From: JBFFXF01 sp041569895
GTDB taxonomy: Bacteria; Planctomycetota; UBA8108; JACQVS01
NCBI GenBank assembly: GCA_041569895.1
Contig: JBFFXF010000398.1
Location: forward strand, 1-5,059
Direction of reading: 5' to 3'
Length of the DNA stretch: 5,059 nucleotides
A model generated the notes under the pieces. That model searched no databases. It saw only the letters and a list, made by a program, of their open reading frames with translations, and had not been told where the DNA came from. Both the position numbers and the translations under genes were made by a program. Positions within the stretch are counted from its first letter, which is position 1, and every line of letters starts with the position of its first letter. This document shows positions 1-5,059 of this stretch, in pieces.

Positions 1-20
1 ACCGAGAACCGAGAACCGAG
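1..20. repeat. Short tandem repeat, unit ACCGAGA
   Basis: The first 20 bases are nearly three copies of the 7-bp unit ACCGAGA in direct tandem. The array begins at the window edge, so its true length is unknown. It lies downstream of the MurD gene, which is on the minus strand, and outside any supported coding region. It could be the end of a longer simple-sequence array. Confidence 0.7.
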
Positions 21-28
21 ATCAGAGG

Positions 29-80
29 CCGATTCGGATTCCGATTCCGAGACCGATGACCGATTCCGAGGTCCGATTCC
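29..80. repeat. Degenerate CCGATT / GATTCC repeat tract
   Basis: CCGATT occurs four times in 50 bases, beginning at 29, 41, 60 and 73, with related GATTCC and CCGAG words between the copies. Spacing is irregular (12, 19 and 13 bases), so this is a degenerate simple repeat rather than a clean tandem array. Read on the minus strand it gives an alternating Gly-Ile-Arg peptide, which I treat as an artefact of the repeat. It is in the 158-base stretch downstream of MurD, where no gene is visible. Confidence 0.6.
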
Positions 81-84
81 CCAA

Positions 85-103
85 TCTGCGTAATCTGCGT
101 TCC
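85..103 (+). repeat. Left copy of 19-bp inverted repeat
   Basis: TCTGCGTAATCTGCGTTCC is the exact reverse complement of the last 19 bases of the window (5041-5059). Internally it has a 9-bp period: AATCTGCGT occurs twice in tandem at 83-100. The copies enclose all four genes. From memory, short ACGCAGATT-type repeats of this kind are scattered between genes in several environmental bacterial genomes, so this is more likely a dispersed intergenic repeat than the end of a transposon; no transposase is present. Confidence 0.8.
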
Positions 104-158
104 TCCTCGCACGATCTCGCCGGCGAAGTCGAGCAGCCCCCCGGGGACGCCGGACGAA

Positions 159-1577
159 TTAGCCCGGCGAGCACATCGCTCGCACGATTTCCTTGAACCG
201 TCGCCCCCGTTCCTCGAAGTGCGTGAACATATCGTAGCTCGCGCATGACGGGCTCAGGACGATGCGGTCGCCGGGCCGGGCCAGGCTGCGGGCGGTGCGG
301 ACGGCGTCCTCGAGGGTGGCGGCGTCGATCACCGGGATGCGGGCGCGCGCGTCGACGAGGGACTGGCGGATCCGTTCGGCGGTGCGCCCGATGAGGACGA
401 CTCCCCTGGATCGCCGGGCCATGGCGCGGCCGAGGCGAGCGAACGACGTGCCCTTGTCCGAGCCGCCGGCGATGACGACGACCCGCGGTCCGAGCGCGTC
501 CAGCGCGCAGATGGTCGATTCCGGCGTCGTCGCGATCGAGTCGTTGTAGTAGGCGATGCCCTCGTGCTCGATGACCAGCTCGAGGCGGTGCTCGATCGGA
601 CGGAAGCCCGTCAGCCCGGCGAGCAGGTGCTCCATGCCGCAGCCCGCCGCGAGCGCCGCGGCTGCGGCTCCGGCCGCGTTGAGGACGTTGAAATCGCCGG
701 CGAGCGGCACGGCGGACCGGTCGAAGAGGAGCGTCTCGGTCGACCCCGCTCCGAGGATGACGCGGTCGCGGTCCAGCCAGACCCCGCGGGCGCGCGGACG
801 CACGGAGCCCGTGCGGCCGTAGTACGTCACGCGTCGAGCGGTCACCGCCGCCCAGCTCCTCACGACCGTGTCGTCACCGTTGAGGACGGCGACGCCGTCG
901 CCCTCGAGGATCACCTTCTTGGCCGCGAGGTAGTCGGCGTACGTGCCGTGTCGGTCGAGGTGGTTCGGCGACACGTTCGTGACCAGGGAGACATCGGGCC
1001 GCCGCTCGATCGATGCGAGGTCCTCGAGCTGGAAGCTCGACACCTCGACGACGGCCCAGTCCCGCTCGGTCGTCCCGGCGATCTGCCCGAGGAGCGATCC
1101 GCCGAGGTTGCCGCCGACGCGCGTCGACGGCGATGCGGCCCGCACCATCGCGCCGAGGAGTGACGTTGTCGTCGTCTTCCCGTTGGAGCCGGTGACCGCG
1201 CAGATCCTCCCCGGCCAGAGCTTGAAGAAGAGATTCATCTCGGTCTCGAGACGGACGCCGCGTCGACGGCAGAGCTCGACGAGGGGCGCGTCGCGTCGCA
1301 CCGCCGGATTGGCGAAGACGACGTCCGCGGAGAGGAAGTCCTCCTCGCGATGCTCGCCGAGCACCCACCGGACCGGAAGGCCCTCGAGCGCCTCGATCGA
1401 CGGACGGAGCGTCTCGGCGTTCCGCAGATCGGTGACCGTGACGCGCGCGCCATGGCGGCAGAGGAACTCGGTGAGCTCACGACCGCCGCCGAAGAGACCG
1501 AGTCCCATCACCGTCGCACGCAACCCGTCGAGCTCCGACGGCGTTATCGGATGGGGAGAGAAGAGATCCCGTCGCAT
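159..1577 (-). CDS. murD: UDP-N-acetylmuramoyl-L-alanine--D-glutamate ligase (MurD)
   Basis: MurD is the cytoplasmic ATP-dependent ligase that adds D-glutamate to UDP-MurNAc-L-alanine in peptidoglycan precursor synthesis. The 472-residue protein is slightly longer than typical MurD (about 440-450). Seen in order, numbered from the ATG at 1577: an N-terminal Rossmann-like domain with a glycine-rich VMGLGLFGGG stretch; ATP P-loop GSNGKTTT at 130-137; VGGNLGG at 154-160; EVSSFQLE at 178-185; NVSPNHLDRHG at 201-211; K220 at the carbamylated-lysine position; H330-R331; NDSIAT at 345-350; K375 in GGSDKG; and SPSCASYDMF ending in the FEERG segment, with S447 and F454 at the D-glutamate-binding positions. 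The family usually has NDSKAT, so the isoleucine is a variant. A GTG at 1586 would add three residues, but the ATG has a GAGG ribosome-binding site 8 bases upstream. No division/cell-wall cluster genes adjoin it here. No clear terminator with a T-tract follows. Confidence 0.97.
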   Translation of the reverse strand: MRRDLFSPHPITPSELDGLRATVMGLGLFGGGRELTEFLCRHGARVTVTDLRNAETLRPSIEALEGLPVRWVLGEHREEDFLSADVVFANPAVRRDAPLVELCRRRGVRLETEMNLFFKLWPGRICAVTGSNGKTTTTSLLGAMVRAASPSTRVGGNLGGSLLGQIAGTTERDWAVVEVSSFQLEDLASIERRPDVSLVTNVSPNHLDRHGTYADYLAAKKVILEGDGVAVLNGDDTVVRSWAAVTARRVTYYGRTGSVRPRARGVWLDRDRVILGAGSTETLLFDRSAVPLAGDFNVLNAAGAAAAALAAGCGMEHLLAGLTGFRPIEHRLELVIEHEGIAYYNDSIATTPESTICALDALGPRVVVIAGGSDKGTSFARLGRAMARRSRGVVLIGRTAERIRQSLVDARARIPVIDAATLEDAVRTARSLARPGDRIVLSPSCASYDMFTHFEERGRRFKEIVRAMCSPG

Positions 1578-1920
1578 CCCCGCCACCTCGTCACTCGTCG
1601 CGGACGATTATCGGGAGTATTGCTGCTGAGGAACCACGGAGAGATGGAGTTCGAACCTCCGGCAGGCAGACTCGACTTCGGAACGTTTGCTCTCTAACGA
1701 TTCATGAGGAAGGCAAGGAAATTCATGAAAGCAGGAACCGGAAGGACTGTTGGGGTTGAGCTTCGTGAGCCTCGCTCTCGTCGTTGATGGACCGTGTCTC
1801 AATCCCCGTTCCTGGGTTCGTGCTCTTCCTGCGTTCCTCATGAGTCGTCGCCGGAAACAGCCCGTGCCGTCGTTTTCCATTTCACGGTGTCGGGCGGTGT
1901 CGATCTGAAGAACGGCTTCC
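1578..1920. other. Gene-free spacer between the PEGA lipoprotein gene and murD
   Basis: This 343-base stretch lies between two minus-strand genes. The open frames crossing it have no ribosome-binding site, no recognisable domain and Arg/Ser-rich compositions expected of non-coding sequence. It contains the GAGG ribosome-binding site of murD (1586-1589), a short hairpin GGAG/CTCC around TTCGAAC (1646-1660), and the palindromic element at 1700-1845. Any murD promoter should be here, but I could not identify convincing -35 and -10 boxes. Confidence 0.7.
1700..1845. repeat. Imperfect palindromic intergenic element with TCATGA motifs
   Basis: The left half, read on the plus strand, has TCATGAGGAAGGCAAGGAA at 1702-1720 and TCATGAAAGCAGGAA at 1723-1737, a degenerate direct repeat with a 21-base period. 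The right half, read on the minus strand from 1843 to 1826, has TCATGAGGAACGCAGGAA. The arms then converge on GGGGTTGAG (1752-1760) against CTCAATCCCC (1798-1807), which pair with a one-base bulge and enclose a 37-base centre. As RNA or single-stranded DNA it could fold into a long interrupted hairpin. It sits about 76 bases downstream of the PEGA gene stop and upstream of murD. It has no open frame of its own. It may be a REP- or MITE-like element, a processing or terminating hairpin, or an operator region. Confidence 0.55.
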
Positions 1921-2484
1921 TCATTTCTCCGTCTCCACCAGCCGCTTCTCGAAAGCCGCCATGCGCTCGAGCAGGCGCGAGATGCCGTCGTCGTCCGCCT
2001 CCGTCGTCGGCTCGAGGTCGAAGTCGATCTCGTGGACGTCCCGGACTCGCCAGGGCACCAGGTGCTCGACGAGGAAATCGAGCGGCGGATAGGCGTGGAA
2101 GGGAGCCTCCACGTCGACGATCCGGGACTGCGACTCGTGCCCCGGAGCGCGGACGACGATCTCGTACTTTCCGTAGAAGTCGAAGGGGATCTCCACCGGC
2201 GTCAGCGCGGGCCGGGTAACTCCTTCGATCGTCGTCTCGACGGGCGCGCCGTTGACGGTCACCGTCGCGCCCGGTGGGGCCGTCCGCACGAACAGCAGCC
2301 TCTCGGCGCATCCTCCGAGAATGTTCACCGCGGCCACCGAGAGGAGGAGCGGGACGATGGCTCGGGGGAGTCGCCGGTCGACGGTCCACAAAGACGTGAA
2401 GATTTGAGTTCCTCGCCGCCGAAGAGAAAGAAGTCTCGTAGGAGCACCGCGTCGAGGCCGTCGGGGTATCCCGGGTGTCTTCAT
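1921..2484 (-). CDS. PEGA-domain lipoprotein
   Basis: This is a small predicted envelope lipoprotein of 187 residues. A hydrophobic segment (IVPLLLSVAAV, about 43-53) leads into the lipobox LGGC, with the acylated cysteine at 59. A PEGA-type beta domain follows, seen in the PPGATVTVNGAPV motif (70-82) and the later FDFYGKYEIVVRAPGHE segment (101-117). The stretch AYPPLDFLVEHLVPWRVRD (131-149) resembles, from memory, a conserved part of PEGA lipoproteins of Planctomycetota and relatives. The C-terminus (about 162-187) is charged and may form a short helix. PEGA domains are linked to surface or cell-wall-associated proteins; no enzymatic function is indicated. The ATG at 2484 has GAGG 9 bases upstream, but gives an unusually long, Arg-rich leader. 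An in-frame TTG at 2391 would give a more normal 28-residue signal peptide, though without a good ribosome-binding site. It is divergent from the repeat lipoprotein gene. Confidence 0.8.
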   Translation of the reverse strand: MKTPGIPRRPRRGAPTRLLSLRRRGTQIFTSLWTVDRRLPRAIVPLLLSVAAVNILGGCAERLLFVRTAPPGATVTVNGAPVETTIEGVTRPALTPVEIPFDFYGKYEIVVRAPGHESQSRIVDVEAPFHAYPPLDFLVEHLVPWRVRDVHEIDFDLEPTTEADDDGISRLLERMAAFEKRLVETEK

Positions 2485-2629
2485 GCGTGGTCGCCTCGCA
2501 GCTGGACGCCGTCCGGCGAGTCGGCCGGCAGCCGGGCGGCACGGCTCGACACTGTACTCGATCGAGCGCCGAGGGTTCCACAGAAACGAGAACGGTGCGA
2601 AGAAAGTTCGAAAGAGCGGAGGCCACCGA
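2485..2629. promoter_or_regulatory. Divergent intergenic region between two lipoprotein genes
   Basis: These 145 bases separate the divergent start codons of the two lipoprotein genes and must hold the promoter of at least the rightward one. If the leftward gene starts at the TTG at 2391 the region is longer. A perfect 10-bp palindrome, CTCGATCGAG, lies at 2557-2566 near the middle and is a possible operator. I could not assign -35 and -10 boxes with confidence. Frames on both strands run open through it, as is usual in GC-rich DNA, but neither looks coding. Confidence 0.55.
2618..2622 (+). promoter_or_regulatory. Ribosome-binding site of the repeat lipoprotein
   Basis: GGAGG is followed by a 7-base spacer and then the ATG at 2630. 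This is the strongest Shine-Dalgarno sequence in the window. It fixes the start of the rightward lipoprotein at 2630, 49 codons inside a longer open frame that begins at 2483. Confidence 0.8.
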
Positions 2630-4528
2630 ATGAGCTGCGCACGGTCAAATTCACACCCGGGCCACAGGAGCTGGACCCGATCGCTGCGGGTGCAGGCGGC
2701 CGCGCTGGTGTTCGCGACGGCGTTCGCCGGCTGCGAGCAGGACGCCGTCCCGACGACGAGCAAGGACCAGGTGAAGCCGACGATCGACGCGCTCGGCGGT
2801 GCGACCAACAGCGTCGTCTTCGCGAGCAAGCGAACGCCGACGGAGGGGCTCGGCGGGCCCGGCGGAGAGATCAAGATCGAGTCGATGGTCGGCGACGTGC
2901 AGATCCTCGGTCGTCTCCGGACGTTCGACCCGCTCACGGTCGTCACCCAGACGCTCACGGGCCCGGGAGGGCTGACCGTCGGCTCGGATCAGGTCCGCAG
3001 GCTCAAGGGCGGGCAGCTCCTGACGTACCTGAACGTCCGGCCCGGTGGCAAGATCGTTCTCGAGGGCAACACCTTCCTCAACGTCAGTGGTGACGTCTTC
3101 ATCGGTGGCGAGATCGTCAGCGACGCGGGCGACACCGGCAAGACGATCGACGGGCCGGAGCTGACGATCTTTTGCGACGGCAGCATGGTCGTCACCGGCA
3201 CCATCGACACCTCCGGCTTCAGATCCGACGATTCGGAGGGCGGCGACGGCGGCGACATCTTCATCGCCTCCGGAACGGCCCTGAACGCCGCCGACGACGT
3301 GCTGATGGTGTTCACCGGCTTCATCAACGCTCGCGGCGGCGATTCCCGCTCCCAGGACGTCGACGCCAGCTCCGGGGGAGAGGGGGGGCTCGTACAGATC
3401 GGCACCTACGGACAGATGCTCGCGAGCGGGCGCGTCTCGTCGCGAGCGGGCCAGAGCTACACCAACAACCTGATCTTCGGAGCCCCGGGCGGCGACATCA
3501 GCGTCGTGGCCGTCGGCGACATCCTCTGGGAGCGCGTCGACGAGATCAACTCCAGCGGCGGCGACTCCTCCGGCGCGCCCGGTGACGGGGGTACGATCAT
3601 CATCGAGGCCAGTAACGGCACGCTCGCCATCGACGGTCTCGACATCGAGGCGCTCGGAGGGGACACCCTCTTCCTCACCGCCTCGAGTGGGGGCGCCGGC
3701 GGCACCATCTCTCTCAACGGCACGACGGTGACGACGACGAACGCCAAGCTGATCGCACGCGGCGGTGACTCGATCGACGGTGTCGACGGCATTGGAGGCA
3801 ACGCCGGCTCCGTGAACTACACCGGCAACGCGCTCATCGACATCGAGCCCGGGGCCGACCTCAAGCTGCGCGGGGGCCACACGCGTCTCGAGGTCTTCGA
3901 CGGAGGTGGCGGTGGCACCTTCCGCGCCCTGGCGATGGACCCGCTGGGCGTCATCGCGTTCGACGGCATCGTCAATGTGCGCGGCGGCAAGACGGCCACT
4001 TTGAAGCTCGGGCCACCAGGGGGGTATTGCGTCTTCGGCCTTCTGTCGGCGCAGAGCGAGGCGAATATCATTGGCGCGAACTTCTTCCCCCTCGTGGGGT
4101 GCCCCTCCGACACCGTCGACACTCTCCCCGACGCGGTCAACGAGCTCGATAACTTCGACACCACGATCCGTCCAGAGTCGCTCGTGACGTTCATGGACGT
4201 CGTACCCATCCGCGCGTTCCGCATCTTTCCCGACACGTCCACCGACATGGAGATCACCGTCACGGGACAGGACGAGGGCGACGTCGACATCTACGTCATC
4301 GACGGAGATGAACTGGCGAACGTCCAGGCGGGAGTCACCCCCATTTTCGACCTGACGCTGCCGGGCAACTTCTTCGCGTCGGCGGCGACCCTTCCGTCGG
4401 GCTCCAACGCCGAGAGCCTGACGATCACCACGGGCGACTTCCCCTCGATCGTCAACGCGAGCGGCTTCTTCCTGCTCGTGGTCGTCGAGGCCGCCGGCGT
4501 CGTCGGCGACTTCACCGTCGACGTGTGA
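2630..4528 (+). CDS. Exported glycine-box repeat protein, predicted lipoprotein with beta-helix-like solenoid
   Basis: I do not recognise this 632-residue protein as a named family. The N-terminus has basic residues, a hydrophobic stretch (VQAAALVFATAFA, 21-33) and a cysteine at 35 in AFAGC, an acceptable though not ideal lipobox, so it is probably a lipoprotein. Residues about 191-470 hold roughly eight repeats. Each has a beta strand ending in a box like ARGGDS, a variable loop, a GGxGG box, then beta strands such as GGTIIIEAS. The first glycines of the boxes fall near 196, 236, 273, 310, 343, 378, 415 and 452. Such regular strand-turn repeats suggest a right-handed beta-helix. Residues about 505-632 form a different beta-rich domain with GDVDIYVIDGD (550-560), resembling pre-peptidase C-terminal (PPC-like) domains. 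No catalytic motif is evident; surface adhesion, scaffold or polysaccharide contact are possibilities. The start is fixed by GGAGG 7 bases upstream. Confidence 0.85.
   Translation: MSCARSNSHPGHRSWTRSLRVQAAALVFATAFAGCEQDAVPTTSKDQVKPTIDALGGATNSVVFASKRTPTEGLGGPGGEIKIESMVGDVQILGRLRTFDPLTVVTQTLTGPGGLTVGSDQVRRLKGGQLLTYLNVRPGGKIVLEGNTFLNVSGDVFIGGEIVSDAGDTGKTIDGPELTIFCDGSMVVTGTIDTSGFRSDDSEGGDGGDIFIASGTALNAADDVLMVFTGFINARGGDSRSQDVDASSGGEGGLVQIGTYGQMLASGRVSSRAGQSYTNNLIFGAPGGDISVVAVGDILWERVDEINSSGGDSSGAPGDGGTIIIEASNGTLAIDGLDIEALGGDTLFLTASSGGAGGTISLNGTTVTTTNAKLIARGGDSIDGVDGIGGNAGSVNYTGNALIDIEPGADLKLRGGHTRLEVFDGGGGGTFRALAMDPLGVIAFDGIVNVRGGKTATLKLGPPGGYCVFGLLSAQSEANIIGANFFPLVGCPSDTVDTLPDAVNELDNFDTTIRPESLVTFMDVVPIRAFRIFPDTSTDMEITVTGQDEGDVDIYVIDGDELANVQAGVTPIFDLTLPGNFFASAATLPSGSNAESLTITTGDFPSIVNASGFFLLVVVEAAGVVGDFTVDV
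3200..4039 (+). repeat. Protein-level repeat array of about 35-37 residues
   Basis: This is the coding region for residues 191-470 of the repeat lipoprotein. Distances between successive box glycines are 40, 37, 37, 33, 35, 37 and 37 residues. Box sequences include NARGGDS, SSRAGQS, NSSGGDS, EALGGDT, IARGGDS, KLRGGHT and NVRGGKT. Each is followed 9-17 residues later by a GGxGG or PGG turn. The copies are divergent in DNA sequence, so the array is old rather than a recent tandem duplication. Confidence 0.75.
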
Positions 4529-4586
4529 TGCGGCGCCGGTGAGGCGGGCTTGAAAGTCCCCGCTCATCTGGCATCCTGATCGCCGC
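4529..4586 (+). other. Short spacer with weak GCGGG/CCCGC hairpin
   Basis: The 58 bases between the repeat lipoprotein and the YkgJ-type gene include a 5-bp stem, GCGGG at 4544-4548 with CCCGC at 4559-4563, around a 10-base loop. No T-tract follows, so it is not a convincing intrinsic terminator. There is also no clear Shine-Dalgarno sequence ahead of the ATG at 4587. Read-through transcription from the lipoprotein gene is possible. Confidence 0.35.
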
Positions 4587-5006
4587 ATGGCCGATCGATG
4601 GTACCGTGACGGACTGCGCTTCGAGTGCACCCAGTGCGGCGCGTGCTGCACGGGCGCCCCGGGCTACGTCTGGGTGACCCGCGAGGAATCGGAGACCCTC
4701 GCTCGACTCCTCGACCTCCACGTCGACGACTTCCGCCGACGCTTCATGCGCCGCGTCGGCAACCGCTACGCGCTCATCGAGCGCGCCAACGGCGACTGCA
4801 TCTTCTGGGACCGCCAGATCGGCTGCACGGTCTACAGAGCACGACCGACCCAGTGCCGCACCTACCCGTTCTGGCCGGAAAACCTCCGCAGCCGCCGCGC
4901 GTGGGACGAGGTCGAATCCGAGTGCCCGGGCTCGGGAAAGGGAAAGCTCTACCGCCTCGAGCAGATCGAACGCATCCGCAGAGGGGAGGGCGAGACGGGG
5001 GGGTGA
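4587..5006 (+). CDS. YkgJ-type cysteine-cluster protein (CxxCxxCC)
   Basis: This 139-residue, probably cytoplasmic protein belongs to the YkgJ / CxxCxxCC family, which is annotated as putative metal-binding (zinc or iron, possibly an iron-sulfur cluster) with no established general function. The signature is FECTQCGACCTG, giving C14, C17, C20 and C21. It is followed by C71 in GDCIFW, C80 and C90 in the segment CTVYRARPTQCRTYPFW (80-96), and C113 in SECPG. This order of eight cysteines, with the RPxQCRxYPFW block, fits the family well and its length is typical. It has no signal peptide. The start lacks a visible ribosome-binding site; the cysteine motif lies so near the N-terminus that a later start is unlikely. 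It lies 58 bases after the repeat lipoprotein on the same strand. A run of seven G at 4997-5003 sits directly before the stop, so a length error there would alter the C-terminus. Confidence 0.92.
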   Translation: MADRWYRDGLRFECTQCGACCTGAPGYVWVTREESETLARLLDLHVDDFRRRFMRRVGNRYALIERANGDCIFWDRQIGCTVYRARPTQCRTYPFWPENLRSRRAWDEVESECPGSGKGKLYRLEQIERIRRGEGETGG

Positions 5007-5040
5007 CGTCGAGGGCTGCCCGACTTCGCTGGCGGGGAAG

Positions 5041-5059
5041 GGAACGCAGATTACGCAGA
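5041..5059 (-). repeat. Right copy of 19-bp inverted repeat
   Basis: GGAACGCAGATTACGCAGA matches bases 85-103 exactly in reverse complement. The match stops inward at base 5040 and runs to the window edge outward, so the full repeat may be longer. It shows the same 9-bp periodicity (ACGCAGATT). It follows the YkgJ-type gene by 34 bases of G-rich sequence in which I see no terminator. Confidence 0.8.

Noticed and set aside
1..103. CRISPR array or phage attachment site suggested by the clustered repeats
   Set aside because: The units are 6-9 bp with no regular unique spacers, and there are no cas, integrase or tRNA genes nearby.
22..246. Small minus-strand frame spanning the end of murD and the left repeats
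   Set aside because: It overlaps murD in another frame and its visible pattern comes only from the simple repeats.
564..1163. Plus-strand frames across murD (199 codons here, and 228 codons at 943-1629)
   Set aside because: Both are antisense to murD, whose family motifs are unambiguous, and neither shows any domain.
1645..1661. tRNA T-arm-like sequence (TGGAG-TTCGAAC-CTCCG) on the plus strand
   Set aside because: The arm fits, but the following bases do not pair with any suitable acceptor strand about 65 bases upstream, and no D-arm or anticodon arm can be drawn. The minus-strand reading does not fit a T-loop either. It is at most a remnant or a coincidence.
1608..1880. Possible 90-residue minus-strand gene in the spacer upstream of murD
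   Set aside because: It has no ribosome-binding site or recognisable motif, and much of it coincides with the palindromic element.
2483..2629. Upstream extension of the repeat lipoprotein by 49 residues
   Set aside because: The added segment is Arg-rich and would bury the signal peptide. The ATG at 2630 has an excellent ribosome-binding site and gives a proper export signal.
2485..2958. Upstream extension of the PEGA protein to a start at 2958
   Set aside because: It would overlap over 300 bases of the divergent lipoprotein gene and place the lipobox more than 200 residues into the protein.
2651..4651. Long minus-strand open frame of 666 codons opposite the repeat lipoprotein
   Set aside because: It is antisense to a well-supported gene, rich in Asp/Val/Arg/Gly as expected from a GC-rich mirror frame, and shows no domain or ribosome-binding site. 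Long shadow frames are normal at this GC content.

Overview
This is a GC-rich bacterial window with four supported protein genes and several short intergenic repeats. A D-glutamate-adding peptidoglycan ligase and two predicted lipoproteins indicate a bacterium that makes murein. The PEGA lipoprotein resembles, from memory, proteins common in Planctomycetota and related environmental phyla, and the short intergenic repeats recall uncultured environmental genomes. No marker here fixes the phylum.

Layout, left to right. Bases 1-103 hold short tandem repeats: ACCGAGA units, scattered CCGATT/GATTCC units, then a 9-bp unit AATCTGCGT repeated twice. Bases 159-1577 (minus) encode MurD, a complete cytoplasmic ligase with all expected active-site motifs. 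Bases 1578-1920 have no convincing gene. They contain an imperfect palindromic element at about 1700-1845 whose arms share a motif of the form TCATGA..GCAGGAA. Bases 1921-2484 (minus) encode a small PEGA-domain lipoprotein. Bases 2485-2629 are a divergent promoter region. Bases 2630-4528 (plus) encode a 632-residue predicted exported lipoprotein with about eight glycine-rich repeats of roughly 35-37 residues and a C-terminal beta-rich domain. Bases 4587-5006 (plus) encode a small YkgJ-type cysteine-cluster protein. The last 19 bases are an exact reverse complement of bases 85-103, so an inverted repeat brackets all four genes and reaches the right edge of the window.

How the parts relate. The two lipoproteins are divergently transcribed from a shared 145-bp region and may be co-regulated. 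Both are probably envelope proteins, one with a peptidoglycan- or surface-type PEGA fold and one with a predicted solenoid fold. MurD lies downstream of the PEGA gene on the same strand but is separated from it by the palindromic element. It has no division/cell-wall cluster neighbours inside the window. The YkgJ-type gene follows the repeat lipoprotein by 58 bases and could be read with it, but nothing in its sequence ties it to that function.

The most noteworthy items are the glycine-box repeat lipoprotein, the 142-bp palindromic element, and the inverted 9-bp-period repeats at both sides of the window. I see no defence system, CRISPR array, transposase or RNA gene that I can support.
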